Shown here: positions 53,685-63,158 of the stretch, piece by piece
Position numbering within the stretch: position 1 is the first letter of the stretch
Layout: each line of letters starts with the position of its first letter
Translations under genes and position numbers: made by a program
The notes under the pieces: generated by a model
Seen by the model: the letters and a program-made list of their open reading frames with translations, nothing else
Database searches by the model: none
What the model was told of the DNA's origin: nothing
Assembly (NCBI GenBank): GCA_023511875.1
Contig: JAIMAQ010000001.1
Location: 1-64,000, forward strand
Source of the DNA: Thermoflavifilum sp.
Lineage (GTDB): Bacteria; Bacteroidota; Bacteroidia; Chitinophagales; Chitinophagaceae
Length of the DNA: 64,000 nt
Direction of reading: 5' to 3'

Positions 53685-54275
53685 ATGCCCACTACCATGC
53701 ACGATAATGTAGATGCCTATTATCGGTATTTATGGCACCAAGTGGCTGCGCTCGACGATCAGCGAGCTTATCGGAAATTATTTGATGCTTTTGGCGGGCC
53801 TTTGATCAACTGGGCGAGGGTATTTGTTCGTCAACACGAGGTAGCCGAAGAAATTGTTTCAGATGTATTTATGATCATGTGGCAGCAGCGAGCAAAGCTA
53901 GGCAGCATTCGCAACATCAGGTTATATCTTTATCAGGCGGTAAAAAATCGAAGTTTGAATTATTTACGAGTGCATCAGCCGCATCATCTCGATTTGGATG
54001 TCATGGAAGAAATGAGTAGTGTAGAAGTGCATTTTACCATCAACAATCCCGAGCAAATCCTGCTCAACAACGAATTAAAGCGCCATATGGAAAAAGCCAT
54101 AGCGGCATTGCCCGATCGTTGTAGGCTTATTTTCAGGTTGGTAAAAGACGATGGCCTGCACTACAAAGAAGTAGCAGAACTGTTGCAGATATCTGTTAAA
54201 ACAGTGGAAACCCAAATGGGCATAGCTTTGCGCAAATTGGCTGAAGCCATTCAACCTGTAGTCGCTCAACGCTAA
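53685..54275 (+). CDS. FecI-type ECF sigma factor (PUL 2)
   Basis: 196-residue ECF sigma factor of the kind paired with FecR in Bacteroidetes. Region 2 spans about 25-95 (LFDAFGGPLINWARVFVRQH, EEIVSDVFMIMWQQR) and region 4 about 130-190 (ALPDRCRLIFRLVKDDGLHY, EVAELLQISVKTVETQMGIA). It is followed 92 bases later by fecR, then the STN-SusC. When sugar binds the transporter, the signal passes through FecR to free this sigma factor, which activates the susC operon. Confidence 0.92.
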   Translation: MPTTMHDNVDAYYRYLWHQVAALDDQRAYRKLFDAFGGPLINWARVFVRQHEVAEEIVSDVFMIMWQQRAKLGSIRNIRLYLYQAVKNRSLNYLRVHQPHHLDLDVMEEMSSVEVHFTINNPEQILLNNELKRHMEKAIAALPDRCRLIFRLVKDDGLHYKEVAELLQISVKTVETQMGIALRKLAEAIQPVVAQR

Positions 54276-54367
54276 TAGATCTTCCCCCTAAAAAATTTTT
54301 TTAGTCTTTCAGGGTAACACATCCCGAACTGTGTCTTACTATCACAACCTACACTTCGTTGATAACC

Positions 54368-55561
54368 ATGGAAGAACAGGAAAGGCTGTGGGTGCTCATA
54401 GCCAAACGGCTCAGCGGAGAGGCCACCTCTGAAGAGTTGGAGGAGCTAGCTGCTTTGCTTCAGCAGCATCCAGAAGCACAATACGTGTGGGAAACCTTAC
54501 AACAAGCCTGGCATCCAGCACATGAAGTCAATGAACGCATCACGAGTGGGGAATTCTTTGCATGGCATGTGCAGCGGATGGCCGAGTCGGGGCAATTACC
54601 GGCTGAATTATTCGACACCTCTCAGCCAAGTCCTGAATTCTATCCATGGGAAATGGAAGAAATGGCAAAAAAATATCGGCGAAAGCAACGATTGCTCATA
54701 GTGGGTATAGGCATGTTGGTAGGCATACTTATCGCGGGCATCTGGTTCTGGCAAAGACCCATTATGCCTACACAACAGCTAGGAAGTGCTCGACAAATGG
54801 ATACTGTGCATACCGAAAATTCACTGGTGAAGGTGATATCTCCAAAAGGATCGCGTATGCAACTTCAATTGCCCGACGGATCGAAAGTATGGCTGAATGC
54901 AGGCAGTGAATTGACCTACCGGCGTGATTTTATGAGTGGGCATGAAAGAGAAGTGCAGCTCATAGGTGAAGCTTATTTCGATGTCGTACACCATGATCAA
55001 ATACCTTTTGTGATTCATACTCATAAAATCGATATCCAGGTGCTCGGAACGGTATTTGACGTACGGGCTTATCCTGATGATGAAGCTATAGAAGCGGTAT
55101 TGATTAAAGGTGCTATAGAAGTGAATTTTCGCGATGAGCCTTCACGCCATATTCTCTTAAAACCTCATCAAAAGATTATTATTCCCAACAAGGCTGCCGA
55201 TGTGTTTAAGACCGACAGTGTAGATATCGTTCAATCGGCTCCTTACGCCATCCTACCTGTAAAGCCTATGCCACATGATACCCTGGTGGCCGAAATATCG
55301 TGGGTGCACAATACCTTGGCTTTCCAGCAAGAAAGTTTTGAAGAATTGGCCCGGCAAATGGAGCGTTGGTATAATGTGCAGTTTCATTTTTTAGATGCCG
55401 CACCCAGGCAATACCGCTTTACGGGTGTGTTTACCACAGAAACACTTGCTGAAGCCCTGCATGCCTTGCAGCTGGCCTCAACACGTCAACCCTTTACTTA
55501 TCGCATTGTGCAAAAAGATGTCTGGATCAGTTCAGATACAACTCAAATGGTTTCACCTTAA
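54368..55561 (+). CDS. FecR-type anti-sigma factor (PUL 2)
   Basis: 397-residue inner-membrane anti-sigma regulator from ATG 54368 (a TTG nine bases upstream is in frame). The N-terminal cytoplasmic part (about 1-100) should bind the sigma factor. A membrane helix lies at about 105-123 (LLIVGIGMLVGILIAGIWFW). The periplasmic FecR domain follows (KVISPKGSRMQLQLPDGSKV, EAYFDVVHHDQIPFVI), and a DUF4974/STN-like domain ends the protein (LARQMERWYNVQFHF, YRFTGVFTTE). This C-terminal part is expected to contact the STN domain of the SusC encoded next. Confidence 0.92.
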   Translation: MEEQERLWVLIAKRLSGEATSEELEELAALLQQHPEAQYVWETLQQAWHPAHEVNERITSGEFFAWHVQRMAESGQLPAELFDTSQPSPEFYPWEMEEMAKKYRRKQRLLIVGIGMLVGILIAGIWFWQRPIMPTQQLGSARQMDTVHTENSLVKVISPKGSRMQLQLPDGSKVWLNAGSELTYRRDFMSGHEREVQLIGEAYFDVVHHDQIPFVIHTHKIDIQVLGTVFDVRAYPDDEAIEAVLIKGAIEVNFRDEPSRHILLKPHQKIIIPNKAADVFKTDSVDIVQSAPYAILPVKPMPHDTLVAEISWVHNTLAFQQESFEELARQMERWYNVQFHFLDAAPRQYRFTGVFTTETLAEALHALQLASTRQPFTYRIVQKDVWISSDTTQMVSP

Positions 55562-55614
55562 AAACATTTACCCATGAACAATTTAAACACATCATGAGCA
55601 ACAGACAAAAAGAG

Positions 55615-55640
55615 AAGGGAAATGCGGCCACATTTCCCTT
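55615..55640 (+). other. Perfect hairpin between fecR and susC
   Basis: Ten-bp perfect stem (AAGGGAAATG at 55615-55624 with CATTTCCCTT at 55631-55640) and a six-base loop, the first of two tandem hairpins in the 144-base gap. It lacks a T tract, so alone it is not a standard terminator. Confidence 0.55.
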
Positions 55641-55656
55641 CAACGGAGGATGTAAC

Positions 55657-55680
55657 CCTTCTTCAAGAGAAGGATTTTTA
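55657..55680 (+). terminator. Possible terminator before susC of PUL 2
   Basis: CCTTCT (55657-55662) pairs with AGAAGG (55668-55673), followed by ATTTTTA. The stem is short. With the hairpin before it, it probably separates the fecI-fecR transcript from the sigma-dependent susC operon. Confidence 0.5.
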
Positions 55681-55705
55681 ATAACACCCAAAACGCTTTC
55701 AAGTT

Positions 55706-58700
55706 ATGAAAAATCTCAAACAACTTCTTCGCTTTTTCCCCAAAAGCAAGTTTAAAGTTTTGCTATGTATGAAATGGACAACGCTTCTCCTGTTGGCTGG
55801 TTTTGTACAGGCTTCTGCAAGGGCCTTTTCTCAGGAGTCGAGGCTAAGCTTGCACCTGCAGGATGTGAAGCTAGAACGTGTACTCAACATGATTCAGCAC
55901 CGTACGGGTTATCGGTTTTTATACAACACGGCCGAAGTGCCCGTAGATACCCGCATCAGCATATCGGCCAATGATAAGCCGGTAGAGACCATACTCGATT
56001 CTTTGCTGAGCCAATTAAACCTGAGTTATCAAGTACTCAACAATCGACTGGTGGTCATTGCACCACATGTAGAACAATTACAAACCGTAGTCGTACATGG
56101 TCGTGTGACCGATACCGCTGGTCGTCCATTGATTGGCGTGACGATACAGGTAAAAGGTTCAACAGCGGGAACAGTGACCAATGAAAATGGTGAATTTCAA
56201 ATTGAAGTACCCGATGATGCTGTGTTGATCGTATCGTATGTGGGATATCAATCGGTAGAAATTCCAGTTGGCGGCCGTTCTTCACTGAGCGTTGTACTAC
56301 GCCCATCGGTATCTCAGCTCAATGAAGTGGTGGTGGTAGGATATGGCACGCAGAAAAAACTTGATGTGACAGGTGCAGTAGCGCAAATCAATGGCAGTGA
56401 CATTGCGAAACAATCGTCGGTCAATGCCATTAGTGCGCTACAGGGAAAGGTTGCTGGTGTGCAAATTACCAATTCTGGTGCGCCGGGCGCTTCCCCCGAA
56501 ATCCGCATCCGTGGCTTAGGAACCGTATACGGCGATCCTAATCCGCTTTATGTGGTAGATGGCGTATGGTATAGCGATATCAGCTTCTTGAATCCTGCAG
56601 ATATCGAAAGCATCAGCATCTTAAAAGACGCATCGGCCGAATCTATTTATGGTATCCGAGCTGCCAATGGCGTGGTGCTGATTACTACGAAAAAAGGCAT
56701 ACCCGGTAAAGTAAGTGTGAGTTATAATGGATATGCAGGCTGGCAAAGCGTCACGCACCCGCTGAAAATGGCCGATGCACACGAATACGCTATTCTCATC
56801 AACGAATTATATCAGATTAATGGTCAGAATCCTATCTATGATCCCAATCAATTTGGCAAAGGCACCGATTGGTACCACCAAGTTCTTCGTAATGCTTTAA
56901 TCACGAATCACGAACTTTCGGTAAACGGTGGATCTGAGAAAAACACATATCGCTTTTCCCTGGGCTATTTAGCACAAGATGGCTTGGTAGAAAAAAACGA
57001 TTACAAGCGATATACTGCCTTGGTAAAGAATGATTTTCATCCGCTCCAACCTTTGCGCGTTGGCTATACGATTACGGGTGCTTATAGCTTCTCTCATGAT
57101 TTTCCACCCGGTATTTTCCATGAGCTCTACTCTGCAGCACCTGTAGTACCGGTGTATTATGCCGATGGTAGTTATGGAGATCCCACAGATTATAATGTAG
57201 GAGATGGTTCTAATTTCAATCCGCAAGCTACGATTGACTTTTTCCATCAGCAAACCCGCAACTATCGGCTTTCAGGAAATGTTTACGCAGAGCTAGAGCT
57301 GTTCAAGCATCTGCGTTTTCGTACCAGTTGGGGTGGTGAATTTCAACAGCAAGAGGTAAGAAACTATGTGCCCGTTTATAAGGCTACTTTAAAACAACAA
57401 AATAGCACAAGCCGCCTCTCTGTAACACGCGACGAAACGCGGAATTGGATTGTAGAAAATACATTGACTTATCAAAATCAATTTGGCCCTCATCAGCTCA
57501 CTATATTAGCTGGGCAATCTGCACAACGGTATAAATTTTACGAGTTAACAGCTTCTGCACAAAATGTACCCGATAATTCAGAAGGCGATCTTTATTTGAG
57601 CTTGGGCGATCAAAGCACTCGGTATGCAAGTGATAGGGGTGATTTATCAACTGTTGCTTCTTATTTTGGCAGAGTCAACTATGCGTTTAAGAATCGATAC
57701 TTACTCAACGCCTCTTTCCGTGCCGATGGTTCTTCGAAATTCACAGGCTCCAATCGCTGGGGTTATTTCCCATCTATTGGCGCAGGGTGGGTAATCAGCG
57801 AAGAAGCTTTCATGAAGCAACAACATGTATTCAGCTACCTCAAATTACGCGGTAGTTGGGGAAAGATCGGCAATGCTTCTGTACCTTCAAATATTTCGGT
57901 GCTTACCGTCACGCAGATTCCCCAATTCACAGCAGTATTTGGTAATCCTGAAGCTTATTATACCGGTGCTAGCATTACCACGATTGTGCCTCCTACTACT
58001 TATTGGGAACGCGGTGTGGGAACCGATATCGGACTGGAAGCCACTACCTTAAACGATAGGCTAAATATTGAAATTGACTGGTACAATAAAAAAACCGAGA
58101 AGGCTATATTCGATATTCCTATTTTAGGCTCTTTAGGTACTACTTCAGGTACTATCATTGGCAATCAGGCCGATTTTCAAAATCGGGGAGTAGAATTCAC
58201 CCTTTCCTGGTCGGACAAGCTGGGCACTAAATGGCATTATTCGATAAATGCTAATCTCAGTTATAATGCCAATAAAGTACTTTCTGTAACTACAGGCGCC
58301 AATCCCATTTATCAAGCTGTTGGAACTACAGGATCTAATAATTTCAATACCCGTACTATAGTGGGGCAGCCCATTGGTGAGTTTTTTGGCCGTAAGGTGA
58401 TTGGCGTATTTCAAAGCCAGCAAGATATCAATAGCTATGTGAATAAAAATGGTACGCCCATTCAACCTACTGCTATGCCCGGTGATTTCAAGTTTGCCGA
58501 CATCAATGGCGATGGGGTTATTGATGATCGCGACCGGGTGGTGCTGGGCAATCCTAATCCCAAATACCTGTATGGGATCAACACTACATGGTCGTATCAA
58601 CAATTTGATCTCACCCTCGATTTTCAAGGTGTTGCAGGAGTGGATATTTATAACGCTAATCTGGGCTTTCGATACGGGGGAGAAAACTTCACTCAAGATT

Positions 58701-59041
58701 TCTTTGACCATCGCTGGCATGGGCCTGGCACATCGAATACCTATCCTTCGGCCAATATTGGTGGCGGACAGAATTATATTTCCAATTCATTTTACGTGCA
58801 AAATGGCAGCTATTTCCGCGTGAGAAATATTCAGTTGGGATATACGCTACCCGATCGGCTAACGCAGCGCTGGCAAATCAATCGGCTTCGCATTTATGTA
58901 AATGCACAGAATGCATTGAATTTCTTCTCGTATAAAGGATTTTCCCCAGAAGTGGGTGGGCCTCCTACTCGAGCTGGTGTGGATGTAAACGTATATCCAC
59001 TTTATGCTACATACAACGCTGGTATTAATCTCACCTTTTAA
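55706..59041 (+). CDS. STN-containing SusC transporter/transducer (PUL 2)
   Basis: 1111-residue SusC protein. After a signal peptide (two possible starts, Met1 or Met22; cleavage near RAFSQ) comes an STN domain (about 48-118: LSLHLQDVKLERVLNMIQHR, ISANDKPVETILDSLL), the signalling domain that talks to FecR. A CNA-B domain follows (about 128-208), then the plug (EVVVVGYGTQKK, YVVDGVWYSD, RAANGVVLITTKKG) and the barrel, ending INLTF. Transport and gene control are thus linked: substrate uptake is sensed through STN-FecR-FecI. SusD starts six bases downstream. Confidence 0.95.
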   Translation: MKNLKQLLRFFPKSKFKVLLCMKWTTLLLLAGFVQASARAFSQESRLSLHLQDVKLERVLNMIQHRTGYRFLYNTAEVPVDTRISISANDKPVETILDSLLSQLNLSYQVLNNRLVVIAPHVEQLQTVVVHGRVTDTAGRPLIGVTIQVKGSTAGTVTNENGEFQIEVPDDAVLIVSYVGYQSVEIPVGGRSSLSVVLRPSVSQLNEVVVVGYGTQKKLDVTGAVAQINGSDIAKQSSVNAISALQGKVAGVQITNSGAPGASPEIRIRGLGTVYGDPNPLYVVDGVWYSDISFLNPADIESISILKDASAESIYGIRAANGVVLITTKKGIPGKVSVSYNGYAGWQSVTHPLKMADAHEYAILINELYQINGQNPIYDPNQFGKGTDWYHQVLRNALITNHELSVNGGSEKNTYRFSLGYLAQDGLVEKNDYKRYTALVKNDFHPLQPLRVGYTITGAYSFSHDFPPGIFHELYSAAPVVPVYYADGSYGDPTDYNVGDGSNFNPQATIDFFHQQTRNYRLSGNVYAELELFKHLRFRTSWGGEFQQQEVRNYVPVYKATLKQQNSTSRLSVTRDETRNWIVENTLTYQNQFGPHQLTILAGQSAQRYKFYELTASAQNVPDNSEGDLYLSLGDQSTRYASDRGDLSTVASYFGRVNYAFKNRYLLNASFRADGSSKFTGSNRWGYFPSIGAGWVISEEAFMKQQHVFSYLKLRGSWGKIGNASVPSNISVLTVTQIPQFTAVFGNPEAYYTGASITTIVPPTTYWERGVGTDIGLEATTLNDRLNIEIDWYNKKTEKAIFDIPILGSLGTTSGTIIGNQADFQNRGVEFTLSWSDKLGTKWHYSINANLSYNANKVLSVTTGANPIYQAVGTTGSNNFNTRTIVGQPIGEFFGRKVIGVFQSQQDINSYVNKNGTPIQPTAMPGDFKFADINGDGVIDDRDRVVLGNPNPKYLYGINTTWSYQQFDLTLDFQGVAGVDIYNANLGFRYGGENFTQDFFDHRWHGPGTSNTYPSANIGGGQNYISNSFYVQNGSYFRVRNIQLGYTLPDRLTQRWQINRLRIYVNAQNALNFFSYKGFSPEVGGPPTRAGVDVNVYPLYATYNAGINLTF

Positions 59042-59046
59042 ATTTC

Positions 59047-60531
59047 ATGACTATGAAATCTCGTGACTTATATATAAGCCTATTTGGTTTGAGCATATCC
59101 ATATTGCTGTGGATGGGATGTTCAAAGAGTTTTCTGGATGTACCCCCCCAGGGGCAGCAACCTACTCAGCAGTTCTGGCAATCGCAAGACGATGCTACTA
59201 AAGCCGTGAATGCGATGTATGCCAATTTGCACGAATGGAAACAAGTAGCTTTTGCGGCAATAGCGGTAGAAAGCTTAGGATCAGATGATGCAGAAAAAGG
59301 AAGCGATCCTCAAGATGCTACTTTCATGAATGATTTTGACAATTTTACAGCTACTCCTACCGAGGGACAGTTGCAGGATTTCTGGACGGGGCAGTATCAA
59401 GAAATCAATCTCTGTAATCAAGTCATTGATCATGTGGATACCATGCATTTCGATGCGGCCCTGCGGCAACGGTATATTGCAGAGGCTAAGTTTATTCGGG
59501 CATATTGCTATTTCCGTTTGGTACGTGCTTTCGGTGGAGTACCTTTAAGGCTCCACCTGCCACAAAGCCCTGCCGACTACAACTTGCCAAGGGCGCCTAA
59601 AGACAGCGTATATGCAGCTATTGAACGCGATCTCACCGATGCTGCTGCCGTATTACCAGTGACTTACCCTGCAGCTGAAATTGGCCATGCCACTAAAGGT
59701 GCAGCCCTTGCTTTGCATGCTAAAGTGGCTATGTATCAACAGAAATGGCAAGAAGTTTTGGATTACACCAATCAAGTGATGGCACTCGGCATTTATCACT
59801 TGTTTCCCGATTTTGAAAAAATGTTTCGCGTGCAAAATGAAAACTGCTCCGAATCTATTTTTGAGATTCAATGTGCATTGATCCCGGGCAATCCAGATGC
59901 ATCTAATTCGCAATATTCGCAAGTACAAGGTGTGAGGGGCGTAGTAGGCGGTGGATGGGGGTTTAATGTACCCACGACTAAATTGGCCGATAGCACGTTT
60001 GAGCCAGGCGATCCACGCCGAAATGCCACCATTATCTTCAGAGGAGGCACTACAGCAGAGGGTGATTTCATTCCACCTAGCGTAGCTAATCCCATGTACA
60101 ACTACAAATCATATGTACCCTTTAGCATGTATCAATCGGGCTATAATGAAGGCTGCCAGCAAAACATTCGGGTGATCCGTTATGCTGAAGTGTTGCTCAT
60201 GAATGCCGAGGCCGCTAATGAATTGGGCAACACCCAGCAAGCACTTAATTCCCTCAACCAGGTGCGTGCTCGAGCTCGTGGGGGCAACCCAAACATTTTA
60301 CCAGATGTAACCACAACCAATAAAGATAGCTTGCGTTTAGCTATTTGGCATGAACGTCACGTGGAGCTGGCCATGGAATTCGATCGCTATTTCGATGTAA
60401 TCCGTCAAGGAAGAGCCGAGCAAATATTTGGCCCTAAAGGTTGGAAAAAAGGAAAAAATGAAGTATGGCCTATTCCACAAAACGAAATCGACTTGAGTGC
60501 GGGACTACTTACCCAAAATCCTGGCTATTAA
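59047..60531 (+). CDS. SusD/RagB lipoprotein (PUL 2)
   Basis: 494-residue SusD-type lipoprotein partner of the STN-SusC. Lipobox LLWMGC leads into SKSFLDVPPQGQ. Helical blocks AEAKFIRAYCYFRLVRAFGG and RYAEVLLMNAEAANELGNTQ and the C-terminal WHERHVELAMEFDRYFDVIR are canonical. It captures the glucan fragments at the cell surface. Met1 and Met3 are both possible starts. Confidence 0.95.
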   Translation: MTMKSRDLYISLFGLSISILLWMGCSKSFLDVPPQGQQPTQQFWQSQDDATKAVNAMYANLHEWKQVAFAAIAVESLGSDDAEKGSDPQDATFMNDFDNFTATPTEGQLQDFWTGQYQEINLCNQVIDHVDTMHFDAALRQRYIAEAKFIRAYCYFRLVRAFGGVPLRLHLPQSPADYNLPRAPKDSVYAAIERDLTDAAAVLPVTYPAAEIGHATKGAALALHAKVAMYQQKWQEVLDYTNQVMALGIYHLFPDFEKMFRVQNENCSESIFEIQCALIPGNPDASNSQYSQVQGVRGVVGGGWGFNVPTTKLADSTFEPGDPRRNATIIFRGGTTAEGDFIPPSVANPMYNYKSYVPFSMYQSGYNEGCQQNIRVIRYAEVLLMNAEAANELGNTQQALNSLNQVRARARGGNPNILPDVTTTNKDSLRLAIWHERHVELAMEFDRYFDVIRQGRAEQIFGPKGWKKGKNEVWPIPQNEIDLSAGLLTQNPGY

Positions 60532-60556
60532 TTCATCTTATTCAAATGAAAATGTT

Positions 60557-61387
60557 ATGAAACGACAAATCATCTTGCTGATGACTCTCCTTGTGGGAAT
60601 AAACATCAGTTCTTGTTATAAAAAGTTTGATCCACACAGCTACATGCCTGCATTGAATATTGGTGGTTATACCAGCTCCAACGAGGTAGGTGCTGGTCAT
60701 CTCATCGCCTATTGGTCGTTCAATGGCAGCCTTGTAGACAGTGTATCAAAAGCTTCAGGCACGGGAACAAATATATCGTTTGCCAATGGCATTAAAGGGC
60801 AGGCCTTGCAAATCGGTAATTCCGATTCGTATGCCATCTTCCCCAATACGAGCCAACTGGCTAGCCTGCAAAGCTTCACCATTACCATGTGGGTAAATGC
60901 TCAGCAAAACACGAGTGCTACAGGCGGTATTCTCTCGCTTTCCGATACCACCAATTTTTGGGGAAATATCGATATGTTTTTCGAAAATGGAAGTACGCCT
61001 AATTATGGCTTGCTCAAGATTCATGTCAACAACAATGGTACAGATGCTTGGCTGGGCAACTATCAGCTCAACAACATCTGGGGAGTATGGACCAATATTG
61101 CGATTAGTTATGATGCCGCTAGCTCTACCTTTAAAGTGTTTGTGAATGGTAATAAAATAGATACGCAAACGGTTTCTAATTATGGATCCATACATTTTGT
61201 AGATGTAGGCCCATTAGTTTTTGGTACATCGCAATTCAACACTACACCAAGCCTTACTTCAGCAACTGGAAGCCAGCCATGGGCGGGCTTTCTAAATGGG
61301 TTGCTCGATGAAGTGAGGGTATATGATCAGGCATTGAGCGAAAATGATGTTAATGCATTGGTGCGGCTTGAAGGACGTGGTAAATGA
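60557..61387 (+). CDS. LamG-domain surface lipoprotein (PUL 2)
   Basis: 276 residues from ATG 60557, with a lipobox NISSC (Cys20). Residues about 50-270 form a LamG/concanavalin-like domain: LIAYWSFNGSLVDSVS, FTITMWVNAQQN, WTNIAISYDAASSTFKVFVN and the final GLLDEVRVYDQALSENDV. It is placed where PULs encode surface glycan-binding proteins, so it most likely binds the target glucan. The open frame extends upstream into susD but the signal peptide fixes the start. Confidence 0.88.
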   Translation: MKRQIILLMTLLVGINISSCYKKFDPHSYMPALNIGGYTSSNEVGAGHLIAYWSFNGSLVDSVSKASGTGTNISFANGIKGQALQIGNSDSYAIFPNTSQLASLQSFTITMWVNAQQNTSATGGILSLSDTTNFWGNIDMFFENGSTPNYGLLKIHVNNNGTDAWLGNYQLNNIWGVWTNIAISYDAASSTFKVFVNGNKIDTQTVSNYGSIHFVDVGPLVFGTSQFNTTPSLTSATGSQPWAGFLNGLLDEVRVYDQALSENDVNALVRLEGRGK

Positions 61388-61413
61388 AAAGTTTCTAGGT
61401 TTATGGGTTTTCT

Positions 61414-61451
61414 TCAGGGAGTAAGTCACTTGACTTAGCTCCCTGATTTTT
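61414..61451 (+). terminator. Strong intrinsic terminator inside PUL 2
   Basis: A 15-bp stem with one bulge (61414-61428 with 61431-61446) followed by five T residues (61447-61451). It lies between the LamG and GH144 genes, 13 bases before the GH144 ATG, so enzyme genes are probably expressed at a lower level or from read-through. Confidence 0.8.
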
Positions 61452-61463
61452 CCATTGCTAAAT

Positions 61464-63146
61464 ATGATGTTGAACAGGCTGAAGACTATTTTATGCGTCG
61501 CTATTTGTGGAATGGGCGGGTTTATGCTATGCACGTCATGCTCAAAGCATAACTCCAATGCTCAACCGCAGCCACAACCACAAGTGTTTCATCTCACCAG
61601 CTTCTCAGTTGATCACCAAATCAATCAATATCAGTTATATCAAGTGAGTCGAATGCCTGAGATCGTGTTGCATTTCGATCATGCAGTGGTATTGTCAACC
61701 GCACTTAACTACATCCAGTTGATCAATGATCAGCAACAAACAATAAACTTACAACTCTTGCCTTCAAGTACAGACAGCGTATTGCGCATTTCCCCTGTTG
61801 ATTCCTTGCAGGCATTGCATAAATATGTGTTGACGATTCAAAAATCATTGCCTGGTGTAGGCAATTGGCAGTTGGATAATACATTTACCATCAACTGGAT
61901 TACAGAGATCGATTCAACAGATAAATTTCCGCGTATTTCCGATAGTGCTTTGTTGGACCTGGTAGCCCATCAAACATTCCATTATTTCTGGGAATTTGCA
62001 CATCCTGTATCGGGTATGGCTCGTGAGCGAAGCAATTCTGGTGATATATGTACCACGGGCGGAACGGGCTTTGGCATCATGGCGATTTTAGTGGGCATCG
62101 AAAGAAATTGGATTTCACGTACAGATGGATTGAATCGTATCCAACAAATTGTGCATTTTCTGAGCACTTCTTGTACGCGTTACCATGGGGCTTTTTCACA
62201 TTGGATCAATGGTTCAACGGGTGCTACTATTCCCTTTAGTCGCTTAGATGATGGTGCCGATCTGGTAGAAACAGCTTATCTGATGATGGGCTTGTTGTGT
62301 GCACGTCAATATTTTCAATCACCTGATAGCGATGAACAAACTCTTCGTGCGGCCATAGATAGCCTGTGGTATCGTGTAGAATGGACCTGGTTTCAACGCA
62401 ATGGTCAATCGGTGTTGTACTGGCATTGGAGCCCCAATTATGGTTGGGCAATGAATTTGCCTATTCAAGGCTGGAATGAAGCATTGATCACTTATGTTTT
62501 GGCTGCTAGTTCGCCTACTTATGCGATTAATAAACAAGTATATGATAGTGGCTGGGCAAAAAATGGTGCCATGCGTAACGGTCAAACATATGAAGGCATT
62601 CGTTTGCCCTTGGGCCCTGCATTTGGGGGGCCTTTGTTCTTTGCACAATATTCATTTTTAGGCTTAAATCCACACGCATTAAGTGATGCTTATGCAAATT
62701 ATTGGGAACAAAATGTGGCACATACACAAATAAATCATCAATATTGTGTAAATAATCCCTTACATTTTAATGGATATAGTACAGATTGTTGGGGGCTTAC
62801 AGCAAGCGATGATCCTGCTGGATATGCCGTACATTCACCAACATCCGATAATGGAGTAATTGCGCCTACTGCTGCTATTGCTTCTCTACCGTATACACCC
62901 GATGCTTCTATGCGGGCCATTCGTTTTTTCTATTATACCTTAGGTGATCAACTTTGGGGAACATATGGTTTTTACGATGCTTTTGATTTATCACAACCTT
63001 GGTTTGACCATCAATATCTCGCTATAGATCAAGCACCTCAAATCATCATGATTGAAAATGCACGGAGTGGATTGCTGTGGCGTTTGTTCATGAGTTGCCC
63101 CGAAGTGCAACAAGGATTGAAAACATTGGGATTTGTTGTACAATAA
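61464..63146 (+). CDS. GH144-type endo-beta-1,2-glucanase lipoprotein
   Basis: 560 residues from ATG 61464 (or 61467), with a lipobox (CTSCSK near residue 26) and a Pro/Gln-rich linker. An Ig-like domain (about 40-150) precedes the glycoamylase-like (alpha/alpha)6 domain of COG5368/GH144: QTFHYFWEFAHPVSGMARER, DICTTGGTGFGIMAI, RLDDGADLVETAYLMMGLL with Glu269, and GLTASDDPAGYAVHSP. The founding GH144 enzyme is from Chitinophaga pinensis and cuts beta-1,2-glucan at internal bonds. The domain match is strong; the exact substrate is inferred from the family. Confidence 0.88.
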   Translation: MMLNRLKTILCVAICGMGGFMLCTSCSKHNSNAQPQPQPQVFHLTSFSVDHQINQYQLYQVSRMPEIVLHFDHAVVLSTALNYIQLINDQQQTINLQLLPSSTDSVLRISPVDSLQALHKYVLTIQKSLPGVGNWQLDNTFTINWITEIDSTDKFPRISDSALLDLVAHQTFHYFWEFAHPVSGMARERSNSGDICTTGGTGFGIMAILVGIERNWISRTDGLNRIQQIVHFLSTSCTRYHGAFSHWINGSTGATIPFSRLDDGADLVETAYLMMGLLCARQYFQSPDSDEQTLRAAIDSLWYRVEWTWFQRNGQSVLYWHWSPNYGWAMNLPIQGWNEALITYVLAASSPTYAINKQVYDSGWAKNGAMRNGQTYEGIRLPLGPAFGGPLFFAQYSFLGLNPHALSDAYANYWEQNVAHTQINHQYCVNNPLHFNGYSTDCWGLTASDDPAGYAVHSPTSDNGVIAPTAAIASLPYTPDASMRAIRFFYYTLGDQLWGTYGFYDAFDLSQPWFDHQYLAIDQAPQIIMIENARSGLLWRLFMSCPEVQQGLKTLGFVVQ

Positions 63147-63158
63147 ATACAATTTGCC

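Noticed and set aside
58145-58720. 191-residue minus-strand ORF
   Set aside because: Shadow of the SusC barrel coding region.
61455-61463. TTG start for the GH144 gene
   Set aside because: ATG at 61464 gives a normal lipoprotein signal, and the TTG lies nearer to the terminator stem.
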